Positions 1 to 13,874 are shown, numbered from the stretch's first letter. The stretch is 64,000 nt of DNA from Actinomycetospora chiangmaiensis DSM 45062 (GCF_000379625.1 NZ_KB903218.1:248001-312000), one strand, 5' to 3'. Notes: a model not told the origin generated them from the letters alone. Made by a program: numbers and translations.

Positions 1-2
1 CG

Positions 3-3000
3 GTGTCGGCCGCGCTCGGCCACAGCTTCGGCGAGCTCACCGCACTGTGGGCCGCCGGCTCGCTCACCGACACCGACTTCTTCACGCTCGCCCGGGCGCG
101 GGGTGCCGCGATGGCGCCGACCGGCTCGGGCGACCCGGGGACGATGGCGGCCGTCTCGGCGTCGCGCGACCGGGTCGAGGCGCTGATCGCCGACGCCGGG
201 CTGGACGACGTCGCGGTGTGCAACCACAACGCCTCCGAGCAGGTCGTCGTCGGCGGCGGCACCGAGCAGGTCGAGCGGTTCGTCGCGCGGTGCGGCGAGC
301 AGGGGATCGGCGCGAAGGCGCTGCCGGTCGCCGCCGCGTTCCACACCGCGCACGTGGCGCACGCCGTGGCGCCGTTCCGCGAGGCCGTCGCCGCCGTCGA
401 GATCGCCGAGCCGCGCGTCCCCGTCGTCGCGAACACCGCGGGCGCCGCGTACGGCGCCGACGTCGCGGCGAACCGGGACGTGCTCGTCGGGCAGCTCTCG
501 TCGCCCGTCGAGTTCGTCGCCGGGCTGGAGGCGTTGCGGCCCGCGGCCGGCATCGTCGTCGAGTTCGGCCCGAAGCAGGTGCTCACCGGCCTCGTGCGCC
601 GGGTCCTGGGCGACGAGGTCGTCGCCATCGCGACCGACGCCGGCCCCGTCGGCGACTCCGACCTCGCCCTCGAGCAGGCCGCCGCCCGGCTCGCCGTCCT
701 CGGCGTGCCGCTGTCCGCCCCGGTGCGCGGCGCGGTGCCGGCGCTGCCCGAACGCCGCTCCGGCGGCATGACCGTCACCCTCAGCGGCGCCGAGCACGTC
801 CCGGCCTCCCGGACCGAGGCGTACGCGGCGGCCCTGGCCGACGAGCGGCCGTTGGAGGCCGTCGCGGCGGCCGCCACCACGTCCGCCCCCGCGGTCACCG
901 CTCCCGCCGTGGCCGCTCCCGCCGTCGCCCTGCGCGAGGGGAACCTTCACGCCACAAGAGCGCTCGATTCCTCCCCTCACGGTGGGAGCGCGGCCGCCGT
1001 CGTCCCGAGTGACGGGTCCCCTCGCGCAGTGGAGCAGGCCGTGGGCGCCCCCCGCCCGATCACCCCGGAGGTCCCCGTGCCCGAGACGTCCACCGACGTC
1101 CTCGCCCAGCACGCCGCCCTGCACACCCGCTACCTCGACGGACAGCTCGACCTCGCCCAGCGCCTCGTCGACACCTGGCGGACCGACGCCGGCCCGGACA
1201 CGACCGAGCGTCTGCGCGCCGTCGCCGACCACGCCGACGCGATGTCGCGGGCGCACGTGCGCGCCAACGAGGTGCTGGCCTCCCTGGCGGCGCTCGACGG
1301 CGCGCCGGCGCTCGAGCAGGGCGCGGCGGCCCCGGCAGCGATCGCGGCCGACGTCGTGACCGAAGGGTCCCCTCGCGCCATAGAGCCGGCGGCGGGCGCC
1401 CTTCGCCGGGACGTTCCGCCCGTCGTCGTTCCGAGCGACGGGGCCCCTCGCGCGGTAGAGCCGCTCGTGGGCGCCCCTCGCCACGAGGTGATCGCGACGA
1501 ACGGGCACGCGCCGACGACGCCGTCCACGCCGGAGCCGGCCCCCGAGGCCACCGGGTTCGACACGGCCGCGTTGCGTCAGGTGCTGGTCGAGGTGGTGGC
1601 GGACAAGACGGGCTATCCGGCGTCGATGGTGAACCCGGGGCTGGACCTGGAGGCCGACCTGGGGGTCGACTCGATCAAGCGGGTGCAGGTGTTGGGGGCG
1701 GTGCAGGAGCGCTATCCGCAGCTGCCGGCGATCGGCCCGGAGTCGATGGCCGAGCTGCGCACGCTGGACCAGATCGTCGAGCACTTCGCGGCCGACGTCC
1801 CGGCCGCCCCGGCAGCACCGGCCGTCGGCGGGTTCGACGCCGCCGCGCTGCGGCGGGTGCTCGTCGAGGTGGTGGCCGACAAGACGGGTTATCCGGCGTC
1901 GATGGTGGACCCGGGGCTGGACCTGGAGGCCGACCTGGGGGTCGACTCGATCAAGCGGGTGCAGGTGCTGGGGGCGGTGCAGGAGCGCTATCCGCAGCTG
2001 CCGGCGATCGGCCCGGAGTCGATGGCCGAGCTGCGCACGCTGGACCAGATCGTCGCCCACTTCGCCAGCGAGCCGACCGACACGACCGACACCACCGACA
2101 CCCCGGCCACCCCCGCACCGGCGCCCGCACCCGTCGTCGGGAACGGGGACCTGGGACGGCACGCGGTCGAGCTCGTCGACCTCCCCGACCGGGAGGACGG
2201 GGCGCCCGCCTTCGCCGCCGACCCGGTCGCCGTCCTCGTCGACCGCGGCGGCCCCGAGCCCGACGCGCTGGAGGCCGCGCTGACGGCGGCGGGCTGGACG
2301 GTCCGCCGGGTCGGCCTGCCCGAGACGATCGGGTGCGACTGGCTAAACGCCCACGACGAGCGCACGGTCGACGGCCTCGACGAGGCCCTGACCGGCCGGG
2401 TCGATGCCGTCCTGGTCGCCCTGCGCGACGACGAGGACCTGCCCGGCAGCGTCTGCCAGCTCGCCGACGCGGTGCTGATCGCCGGCGCCGCGAAGACCCC
2501 GCTCACCCGGACCGCCGCGGCCGGTACCCGCGCCGCCTTCGTCACCGTCACCCGGATCGACGGCGGCCTCGGCCTGCTCGGCCACCGCATCGCCGCCGAC
2601 GCAGCGCTCGCCGGGGTCGGCGGCCTCGTCAAGACCCTCGCCCGCGAGGCGCCCGGGCTGTTCTGCCGGGCCCTCGACATCGCCCCCGTCGACGGGCCCG
2701 ACGCGGCCGCCGCCGTCGTGCTCGCGGAACTCGGCGACGCCGCCACCGACGTCGTCGAGGTCGGCGTCGACGCCGAGGGCCACCGGCGCACGGTCCGCGT
2801 CGCCGACCGGCCCGCGCCGGCCACCGGCGACGGCACGCCGGTCGGCGGGGACGACGTCGTCGTGGTCACCGGCGGCGCCCGCGGCGTGACCGCGTCGTGC
2901 GTCCGGGAGCTGGTGCGCCGGGTCGCCCCGGAGGTCGTGCTGCTCGGTCGGACCGCGCTCGCCGAGGAGCCCGCGTGGGCCGTCGGCGTTCCCGACGACG

Positions 3001-4531
3001 GGCTCACCGCGGCCGCCGCCGCCGCGCTCGGCGCCGACGGACGGCCCAGCCCGCGCGACGTCGCCGCCGCCCGCGACGACGTCCTCGCCCAGCGGGAGGT
3101 GCGGGCCACGCTGGAGGCCGTCCGTGCCCACGGGGCGACGGCACGCTACGCCGCGGTCGACGTCACCGACGCCGACCAGGTCCGCGACGCCCTCGCCGAC
3201 GTCGCCCACCGCGCCACCGTGCTCGTCCACGCCGCCGGGGCCCTCGCCGACGCGAAGCTCGAGGACAAGACCCGCGCCGCCGTGCACCGGGTGCTCGCCC
3301 CGAAGCTCGCGGGCCTGCACCACGTCACCGAGGCACTGCGCGACGCCCCGCTGCACACGGTGGTGCTCTTCGGCTCGGTCGCGGGCGTGCACGGCAACCC
3401 CGGCCAGGCCGACTACGCCCTCGCCAACGAGGCGCTCGCCCGCATCGGCGCCAGCGCCGACCGCCACCGCGCCCCCCGGCACGTGACCACCCTGTCCTGG
3501 GGCGCCTGGGACGGCGGCATGGTCACGCCCGACCTGCGTGAGCACTTCCGCGCCCTCGGCGTCCCGCTCATCGATCCCGACGACGGGTCCCGCGCGTTCG
3601 CCGACCACCTCACCGGTGGGGCCACCGGCTGGGTCCTGCTCGGCGCACCCGACCCGCTCACCGGGGACGAGCCCCGACCGGTCGCCCTGCCGGCGACCAC
3701 CTCCCGCGACCTCGAGGCGCTGCGCGAGGACCCCGTCCTCGCCGCGCACCGCATCGGAGACGACCCGGTGCTCCCCGCGACCGTGGCCCTCGGCTGGATG
3801 ATCGACGCCACCGAGCGACGCAGTCCGGACCGCGTCGTCACCGGAGTCCGCGACCTCGCCGTGCGCACCGGGCTGGTGTTCGGCGCCGAGCCCGCCGAGC
3901 GGCTCACCGCCGACCTCGACGCGCCGGGCCCGGACGGCACCGTCGCGGTCGCCGTCCGCGGCGCCGGGTCCGCCCCGCGCTACTCCGCGACCCTCCGACT
4001 CGGGCCGCCCGGCACGACCGCGCCGCCGGTCCGGGACCTCCCCACCGGAGCGGGGGAGGACGCGAGCGGGCTCTACCGTCGCGCCGTCCTCTTCCACGGC
4101 CCCGTCCTGCAGGGCGTCCGACGGGTCCTCGAGCAGTCCGACCAGCGCGTCGTGCTCGCCTGCGAGCTGCCCCTGACCCCGCTCGCCCGCGGCGCCTACG
4201 CCGGTCGACGGCACGACCCGGTGACCGCCGACGTCGTCCTGCACGGCCCGCTGGTCCTGGGCCACCGGCTCCTGGGTTCGGCCTGCCTGCCGCTCGCGGT
4301 CGGGCGGATCGAGCTCGACGCGGTGATCCCGGCGGGCGAGCGGTTCGTGCTCCTCGTCGAGAACCCGCGGGCGAGCAGCAGCACGCTGCGCTGCGACGTC
4401 ACCGTGTGTGCCGCCGACGGGCGGGTCCTGCAGCGGTGGATCGACGTCGAGGTGGTGACCACCGCGGGCATGGACGACCGCTTCGCCCGGGGGGTCGCCT
4501 CCTGGAACGGCACCGCCACGGTGGCCGGCCG

Positions 4532-4535
<4 letters not shown>
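3..4535 (+). CDS. PUFA-synthase-like multidomain synthase, AT-ACP-ACP-KR-DH (5' end outside window)
   Basis: The frame is open at the window edge, so the ketosynthase and the start of the acyltransferase lie upstream. Visible order: AT with nucleophile motif GHSFGE (residues 7-12) and an AFHT catalytic histidine near 114; a long linker (about 230-520); two tandem ACPs (about 527-592 and 619-685) with LGVDSIKR phosphopantetheine sites; a KR with an NADP-binding VTGGARGV motif near 955 and Ser/Tyr in GSVAG...DYALANEAL near 1125-1138; and a C-terminal product-template/DH-like hotdog region (about 1240-1500, HRIGDDPVLP). This is the PfaA layout of polyunsaturated fatty acid and glycolipid synthases, which build acyl chains from malonyl-CoA on the ACPs. 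The AT-ACP linker carries four related repeat insertions. The stop overlaps the next start (ATGA). The product is unknown. Confidence 0.9.
934..981. repeat. Palindromic element family E, copy 1 (in frame in PKS linker)
   Basis: 48 bp, with outer arms GCGAGGGGA and TCCCCTCAC. It matches 57821-57868 at 39 of 48 positions. It is translated in frame (about residues 311-327) in the AT-ACP linker. The copy in the fused carboxylase is read on the opposite strand. Confidence 0.75.
1005..1053. repeat. Family E-related linker repeat, unit 2
   Basis: Unit of about 50 bp with the core GGGTCCCCTCGCGCAGTGGA. It encodes a DGSPRAVE-type peptide. Related units lie at 1358 and 1431, and the core resembles family E at 57821. 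Confidence 0.6.
1358..1408. repeat. Family E-related linker repeat, unit 3
   Basis: Its core (GGGTCCCCTCGCGCCATAGA and onward) matches the unit at 1431 at about 35 of 43 positions. It encodes GSPRAIEP in frame, in the linker before the ACPs. Confidence 0.6.
1431..1482. repeat. Family E-related linker repeat, unit 4
   Basis: Last of the related units, encoding SDGAPRAVEP followed by GAPRHEV in frame, immediately before the low-complexity stretch leading into ACP1. Confidence 0.6.
1581..1779 (+). repeat. Near-identical tandem ACP coding repeat, unit 1
   Basis: This 199-bp stretch recurs at 1857-2055 with only a handful of base changes, most of them silent (for example ggc to ggt and ttg to ctg). 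The unit period is 276 bp. Near identity at DNA level points to recent duplication or gene conversion of the ACP domains. Confidence 0.9.
1857..2055 (+). repeat. Near-identical tandem ACP coding repeat, unit 2
   Basis: Second copy of the ACP unit, offset by exactly 276 bp from the first. It carries the same LGVDSIKR phosphopantetheine attachment motif. Confidence 0.9.
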
Positions 4536-6516
<1,981 letters not shown>

Positions 6517-6529
<13 letters not shown>

Positions 6530-8081
6530 CCACCCTCGACCGCCCCTGCTGGGCCGTCGCCGGTCCCCGGGGCCCGGTCCTGACGACGGAGCCTCCCGCG
6601 GCCGGGCAGCGTGTGCTCGCCGCCGTCGGGCCGATCCGCGAGGAGTCGCTGGGCGCCGCGGCGTTCCGGCGGCACCACGGTGTGCGCCGGGCCGTGATGA
6701 GCGGCGCCATGGCGGGCGGGATCGCGTCGGCCGCCCTGGTCGCCGCCATGGCCCGCGCGGGCTACCTCGGCTCGTTCGGCGCGGCAGGCCTCACCGCCGC
6801 CCGCATCGAGGAGGCCCTCACCGAGCTGGACCGCGTCGGCGCCCCGTACGCGGTCAACCTCATCCACAGCCCGCACGAGCCGGCGCTGGAGCGCATGATC
6901 GTCGACGCCTGTCTGCGGCACGGGGTGCGCACGGTCGAGGCGTCGGCGTTCCTCGACCTCACCGAGGAGGTCGTCCGGTATCGGGCGACGGGCCTGCGGC
7001 GTGAGCCCGACGGCAGCGTCGCGACCGACCACCGCGTCATCGCCAAGGTCTCCCGCGCCGAGGTCGCGTCGGTCTTCCTGCGGCCCGCCCCGGCGCCGCT
7101 GCTGCAGCGGCTCGTCGGACGCGGCGCGATCACCGCCGAGCAGGCCGACCTGGCCCGCCGGGTGCCGGTGGCCGACGACCTCACCGCCGAGGCCGACTCG
7201 GGCGGCCACACCGACCGCCGTCCGCTCCCGGTCCTGCTGCCCGCCATGCTCGCGCTCGCCGAGCAGGTGGCGCGGGAGACGGGTACGACGACGGCGCGGG
7301 TCGGCGCCGCAGGCGGCATCGGCACCCCGATGGCGATGGCCGCCGCGTTCGCCGCCGGCGCCGCCTACGTCGTCACCGGCTCGGTCAACCAGTCCTGCGT
7401 CGAGGCCGACCAGTGCGCCGCGACCAAGGAGCTGCTCGCCGCCGCCGGGGTCGCCGACACCGTCATGGCGCCCTCGGCAGACATGTTCGAACTCGGCGTC
7501 GACGTCCAGGTGCTCGGACGCGGCACGATGTTCCCCGCCCGCGCCCGGCGGCTGTACGAGCTCTACCGCAGCCGCGACTCGCTGGCCGACCTCACCACCG
7601 CCGAGCGCACCGAGCTCGAGGAGCGCATCCTGCGCCGGCCCGTCGTCGACGTCTGGGACGACACCCGGCGCTTCTTCGCCGAGCGGGACCCGTCGCAGGT
7701 GAGTCGCGCCGAGGCCGACGAGAAGCGGCGGATGGCCCTGGTGTTCCGCTGGTACCTCGGCCTGTCGTCCACCTGGTCGAGCCGCGGCGAGCCGGACCGG
7801 GTCCTCGACTACCAGATCTGGTGCGGCCCGGCGATGGGCGCGTTCAACGCCTGGGTCGCCGGCACCCACCTCGCCGCCCCCGCGCACCGCCGCGTCGCCG
7901 ACGTCACCGACGCCCTGCTCCACGGCGCCGCCGTCGAGGCCCGCGCCACCGCCCTGCGCCTGGCCGGGCTGCGCCTGCCCGCCTCGGCGAGCACCTACCG
8001 CCCGTCACCGCCGACGGACGACGGGCCCGGCTCCGTCGCCGCCCACGCCACCGCCCGTGCTCTCGCCACCCGGGAGAACCG

Positions 8082-8085
<4 letters not shown>
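6517..8085 (+). CDS. PfaD-type trans-acting enoyl reductase (2-nitropropane dioxygenase family)
   Basis: 522 residues from a GTG that overlaps the end of the dehydratase gene, preceded by aggacggag. It is an FMN-binding TIM-barrel enoyl reductase of the PfaD family. The diagnostic segment [16 protein letters not shown]...[13 protein letters not shown] (about 265-300) and the following [26 protein letters not shown] match the flavin/phosphate-binding half and the PfaD signature. PfaD proteins act in trans on ACP-bound enoyl intermediates of PUFA synthases. The length is close to the family norm. It forms a four-base overlapping run with accDA. Its presence is the strongest evidence that the upstream megasynthase is PUFA/Pfa-like rather than an ordinary modular PKS. 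Confidence 0.92.
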
Positions 8086-9871
<1,786 letters not shown>

Positions 9872-9875
<4 letters not shown>

Positions 9876-10429
9876 GCACCGCGCCCGCCGCCCGGGACGG
9901 CCACGGCACGCTGCTGACCTCCGACGCCGGGACGGCGCCACCCGCGCACGACGGGGCCGCGCCCCCGCCCGCCGAGCTGGACGCCGTGCTCGCCGTACTC
10001 GTCCGCCACGTCCGTGACCTGGCACCCCTCGGCACGGTGCGGGTCGCCGCCGGCGCGGTCACCGTCGAGGTCGGGCCGGGCACTCCCGCCCCCGCCGCGG
10101 CGCCCGCCCCCGCGCCCCCACCTGCCGTCGGGCCGCCCGTGACGGAGGCGGCGCCCGCCGCCGTCGTCGGGGAGGGACCGACGGTGTGCTCGACGACCGT
10201 CGGCGTGTTCTACCGGGCCGCCGAGCCCGGGGCGACGCCGTTCGTCGGCGAGGGCGACAGCGTGTCGGTCGGGCAGCAGATCGGCATCGTCGAGGCGATG
10301 AAGCTGATGATCCCGCTGGAGTCCGACCGGTCCGGGACCGTGGCGGAGTTCCTCGTCGGCGACGGCGAGGCGGTCGAGCACGGGCAGCCCGTGCTGCGGC
10401 TGGTGGGCGACGCGGGGGCGCCGTCGTGA
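9872..10429 (+). CDS. accB: Biotin carboxyl carrier protein of acetyl-CoA carboxylase
   Basis: 185 residues starting at an ATG that overlaps the accDA stop. The N-terminal third has a short helical region, then a Pro/Ala hinge (about 70-100). The C-terminal biotinyl domain contains [13 protein letters not shown] with the biotin-acceptor lysine at about residue 144. It carries carboxybiotin between the biotin carboxylase encoded next and the fused carboxyltransferase encoded before it. Domain order and length match bacterial AccB. Confidence 0.93.
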
Positions 10430-11769
10430 AGAAGGTGCTGATCGCGAACCGCGGCGAGATCGCGGTCCGGGTGATCCGGGCGTGCCGGGACCTCGGGCTC
10501 GGCACCGTCGCCGTGCACTCGGCGGCCGACCGCGACTCGCTGGCCGTGCGGCTGGCCGACGAGTCGGTGCAGGTCGGGCCGGCTGCGGCGCGGGCGAGCT
10601 ACCTCAACATCCCGGCGCTCGTCGAGGCCGCGCGCATCCGGGGCGCCGACGCGGTGCACCCCGGGTACGGCTTCCTCTCCGAGAACCCCGACTTCGCCGA
10701 GGTGTGCACGGCCGAGGGCCTGACCTTCGTCGGGCCTCCCGTCCCGGTGATCGAGGCGCTGGGGGACAAGGCCCGCGCCCGGGCCACCGCGATCGAGGCC
10801 GGGCTGCCGCTGCTGCCCGGCTCCCGCGGCGAGCTCGCCGACGCCGACGCCGCCCAGACGCTCGCCGACGAGATCGGCTACCCGGTCATCATCAAGGCGG
10901 TCGCCGGCGGGGGCGGGCGCGGGATGGCGGTGGTGCGCCGCGCGGCGGACGTCCCACGCGCCTGGGCCGAGACCCGCGCCGCGGCCGTCGCCGTGTTCCG
11001 CGACGGCCGCCTGTTCCTGGAGCGGTACCTGGACTCCGCCCGCCACGTCGAGGTGCAGATCCTCGCCGATGCGCACGGCCACGCGGTCCACCTCGGGACC
11101 CGCGACTGCACCCTGCAGCGCCGGCACCAGAAGCTCGTCGAGGAGTGCCCGGCCCCGGCCCTGCCGCCGTCGTTCCTCGCCGAGATCGCCGACGCCGCCG
11201 TGCGCATGGTGCAGGCGTCGGGCTACGTGGGCGCGGGGACCGTGGAGTTCCTCGTCGACCCCACGATCCCGGCGTTCTTCTTCATGGAGGTCAACTGCCG
11301 GCTGCAGGTCGAGCACCCGGTCACCGAGATCGCGACCGGGATGGACCTCGTCGCCGAACAGCTGCGGATCGCGGCGGGGGAGCCGCTCGGGTACACCCAG
11401 GCCGACCTGGTGGTCCGCGGCGCCGCCCTCGAATGCCGCATCAACTGCGAGGACCCGGCCCGCGGCTTCGTCCCGACGCCCGGCCTCATCGCACGGTGCG
11501 ACCTGCCCGCCGGGCCGTTCGTGCGCGTCGACACCCACGTGCACGCCGGGTACCGGGTGCCGGCGGCCTACGACTCGCTGCTAGCGAAGGTCGTCGTCTG
11601 GGCCCCCGACCGCGAGCGCGCCCTGGCCCGGATGCGCGGCGCCCTGTCCGAGGTCCGCATCGAGGGCCCAGGCATCGCGACGACGGCGGGCTTCCTGCGC
11701 GACCTGCTCGACCACCCCCGCGTCGTCGCGGTGGAGCACGACACCTCGACGGTGGCTGACGCCATGTGA
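10426..11769 (+). CDS. accC: Biotin carboxylase subunit of acetyl-CoA carboxylase
   Basis: 447 residues from a GTG overlapping the accB stop (gtga). The protein opens with the canonical [23 protein letters not shown] and has HPGYGFLSENPDFAEVC, the glycine-rich ATP-grasp loop AGGGGRGM, and EVNCRLQVEHPVTE near the catalytic site. It carboxylates biotin on AccB using ATP and bicarbonate. Together with accDA and accB this completes a three-gene acetyl-CoA carboxylase inside the PUFA-like locus. The stop codon lies inside the first of two 40-bp hairpins, so the next lipid gene (desaturase) is separated from it by an antisense cassette. Confidence 0.95.
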   Translation: MKKVLIANRGEIAVRVIRACRDLGLGTVAVHSAADRDSLAVRLADESVQVGPAAARASYLNIPALVEAARIRGADAVHPGYGFLSENPDFAEVCTAEGLTFVGPPVPVIEALGDKARARATAIEAGLPLLPGSRGELADADAAQTLADEIGYPVIIKAVAGGGGRGMAVVRRAADVPRAWAETRAAAVAVFRDGRLFLERYLDSARHVEVQILADAHGHAVHLGTRDCTLQRRHQKLVEECPAPALPPSFLAEIADAAVRMVQASGYVGAGTVEFLVDPTIPAFFFMEVNCRLQVEHPVTEIATGMDLVAEQLRIAAGEPLGYTQADLVVRGAALECRINCEDPARGFVPTPGLIARCDLPAGPFVRVDTHVHAGYRVPAAYDSLLAKVVVWAPDRERALARMRGALSEVRIEGPGIATTAGFLRDLLDHPRVVAVEHDTSTVADAM

Positions 11770-11805
11770 GCACTTTCCGTGGCTATGGCCACGGCAAGTG
11801 CTCAC
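11766..11805. repeat. 40-bp hairpin, family A copy 1
   Basis: Arms GTGAGCACTT(T/G)CCGTGGC with one mismatch and a short loop. It overlaps the stop of accC and encodes the last residues (CEHLPWP) of the antisense gene. It is nearly identical to 12788-12827. Confidence 0.95.
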
Positions 11806-12751
11806 AGGCGCGGCAGCGCACCAACGTGCCCTGCCAGCCCAGCTGACGCATCCGACGGGCGACGACGCGCGCCGTCCCGCACGTCTCGGTCCACACCTCC
11901 TCCGTGCCGAACACGAGCCGGGCGCGGCCCTCGAGCTCGGCGACGTTGTCCCGCTTCCGGTCCCGGTAGGCGGTGCGGCGGGTCCGGTGGGTGGCCCAGC
12001 CGTCGAGCCGCACGGTGAGGGTGCCGAGCGGGAGGTCGTACTCCGCGTCCTCCACGAAGGTCCCGGCCTCGGTCCGCCGCCGGACCTGCCGGGTGGCGGG
12101 CGGGAGCCCGTGAGGAGCCTCGACGTCCGTGACGTAGTCGGCCTCGAGCACCGACTGGACGCCGGACTCCAGCAGCTCCGCGGCCGCGAGCAGCGCGTCG
12201 CGGTAGCGACGGGGCGGCCGGAGCTCGAGGGTCTTCCGGATGTCGGCGCCCGGCAGCCGCGACGCGCTCGCACCCGCCGTCATGAAGCGCATCGCCCCGC
12301 GGGCGTCGTCGCGCTGCACGGCGAGGTCGACGAGGGTCACGATCCGGCCGGTGACCGGGGGATCGACCCCTGCCGCGGCGAGGTGGGCGAAGGCGCGACT
12401 GCGGTGCACCGTGATGCCCGGGCAGCCGCGGGCCGACGAGCCGTAGGGCACCGTCACGTGGATCGGTCCGACGTCCGAGGCGCCCGGCATCCGGTGCACC
12501 GCGGCCGCCGACGCGTGGCTCAGCAGCGCCGGCCCGCGAACGAACAGCAGCGCCGCCCGCCGCCACATGCTCGCCGTCGGCTCCCCGCTGACGAGGGCCA
12601 GCACCCCCCGGAACAGGGGGACCCACCGGCCGGCGGCCACGTGGGCCCGGATCGCGTTCTCGGTGATCCCCTGCGCGAGGGCCTGCTGCACGCTCGCGAC
12701 GTTCTCCTGCTCGCGCCGCAACCGCTGCCAGTACTCCGGATTCTCGTCCAC
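11783..12751 (-). CDS. AbiEi-antitoxin-like / Vsr-fold (DUF559-type) hypothetical protein
   Basis: 322 residues from a GTG at 12751 (an upstream GTG at 12814 lies in the hairpin and is less likely). The N-terminus, RREQENVASVQQALAQGITE through GRWVPLFRGVLAL, looks like the winged-helix domain of AbiEi-type antitoxins. The C-terminal region VEDAEYDLPLGTLTVRLDGWATH followed by RDRKRDN resembles the Vsr/DUF559 nuclease fold, but the usual Glu before LDG is Arg, so nuclease activity is doubtful. It is antisense to the lipid locus and bounded on both sides by 40-bp hairpins. Such solitary actinobacterial proteins have no firmly assigned role; function unknown. Confidence 0.7.
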   Translation of the reverse strand: MDENPEYWQRLRREQENVASVQQALAQGITENAIRAHVAAGRWVPLFRGVLALVSGEPTASMWRRAALLFVRGPALLSHASAAAVHRMPGASDVGPIHVTVPYGSSARGCPGITVHRSRAFAHLAAAGVDPPVTGRIVTLVDLAVQRDDARGAMRFMTAGASASRLPGADIRKTLELRPPRRYRDALLAAAELLESGVQSVLEADYVTDVEAPHGLPPATRQVRRRTEAGTFVEDAEYDLPLGTLTVRLDGWATHRTRRTAYRDRKRDNVAELEGRARLVFGTEEVWTETCGTARVVARRMRQLGWQGTLVRCRACEHLPWP

Positions 12752-12787
12752 ACGGGCTTGGAGTCGCGGGGTGAACCTGCGGTTCCC

Positions 12788-12827
12788 GTGAGCACTTTCC
12801 GTGGCTCCAGCCACGGAAAGTGCTCAC
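12788..12827. repeat. 40-bp hairpin, family A copy 2
   Basis: Perfect 18-base arms (GTGAGCACTTTCCGTGGC) with a four-base loop. It mirrors the copy at 11766-11805 on the other side of the antisense gene. Confidence 0.95.
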
Positions 12828-12935
12828 GAGCGAAGCACCTCCTATCGCCCGAGAGCCCCTCCCTCTGCGCCGACCACGTCGTCGTCCCACGCACCACGAT
12901 CGATCACGACGCCCCCGCCCCTCCCGGAGCTCCCC

Positions 12936-13874
12936 ATGGTCGACACGACCGCCCCCCGTGAGCCCGCCCGCAGGACGATCAGCAACCCCTACCTGCACCG
13001 CCTGCAGCGCCGGCACTTCCTGCTCTTCGACGTCGCCCCCATCGTCGGGGCCGTCGCCGCCCTGGCCCTGCTCCCGGTGCTGCCGTTCGGGGTCACCGAG
13101 ATCGCCCTGCTGGTCGGCATGTGGATCGTGACCGGCCTCGGCATCACGGTCGGCTACCACCGGCTGTTCACCCACCGCACGTTCACCGCGTCCCCCGCGA
13201 CCCGCACCGCCCTCGCGGTCGCCGGGTCGATGGCCGGGCAGGGCGGGGTGGTGTCGTGGGTGGCGATCCACCGCCGCCACCACGAGTGCAGCGACCGCGA
13301 GGGCGACCCGCACTCCCCGAACCTCTCGGGCGACGGCTGGCGCGGCGTGCTGCGCGGGCTCCTGCACTCCCACTTCCTGTGGATGCGCCGCCACGAGTAC
13401 CCGAACGTCGCCCACTACGCGCCCGACCTGCTGCGCGACCGGCGGATCGTCGCCGTGGGCCGCCGCTACGACACGTGGGTCCTCCTCGGCCTCGCGCTGC
13501 CCACCCTGATCGGCGGGCTCGTCCACCTCAGCTGGGCCGGGGCGCTGTCCGGGCTGCTCTGGGGCGGCCTGGTCCGCATCGTCGTCCTCGAGCACATCAT
13601 CTGGGCGATCAACAGCCTGCTGCACCGGTGGGGCACGAAGCCGTACGCGTCCCGGGAGAACAGCCGCAACGGCGGGGTGTTCGCCCTGCTGACCTTCGGC
13701 GAGTCCTGGCACAACAACCACCACGCGTTCCCGGAGTCGCCCACCTTCGGGCTGCAGTGGTATCGGCCCGACCCCGGGTTCTGGCTCATCCGCGCGCTGC
13801 AGGCCGTCGGCCTCGCCCGCGATCTCAGGACGCCCACCGCCGAGCGCATCGCCGCGAAGAAGGTCACCGCATGA
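12936..13874 (+). CDS. Membrane fatty acyl desaturase (acyl-CoA/ACP delta-9 type)
   Basis: 312 residues, ATG at 12936. The three histidine boxes of membrane di-iron desaturases are all present: HRLFTH (about 75-80), HRRHH (112-116) and HNNHH (259-263). They sit between hydrophobic segments (about 35-75 and 170-220). The family introduces double bonds into acyl-CoA or acyl-ACP with O2 and electrons from a reductase. The stop overlaps the start of an ACP gene, suggesting the substrate is that carrier-bound acyl chain, perhaps delivered by the FAAL at the end of the run. A desaturase-ACP-FAAL set is also the core of terminal alkyne/alkene modules such as JamABC, but no sequence feature here decides between alkene and alkyne formation. 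Confidence 0.93.
   Translation: MVDTTAPREPARRTISNPYLHRLQRRHFLLFDVAPIVGAVAALALLPVLPFGVTEIALLVGMWIVTGLGITVGYHRLFTHRTFTASPATRTALAVAGSMAGQGGVVSWVAIHRRHHECSDREGDPHSPNLSGDGWRGVLRGLLHSHFLWMRRHEYPNVAHYAPDLLRDRRIVAVGRRYDTWVLLGLALPTLIGGLVHLSWAGALSGLLWGGLVRIVVLEHIIWAINSLLHRWGTKPYASRENSRNGGVFALLTFGESWHNNHHAFPESPTFGLQWYRPDPGFWLIRALQAVGLARDLRTPTAERIAAKKVTA

Noticed and set aside
11766-12827. Insertion sequence flanked by terminal inverted repeats
   Set aside because: The enclosed protein has no transposase features and each end is itself a complete hairpin rather than one half of an inverted pair; no target duplication was seen.
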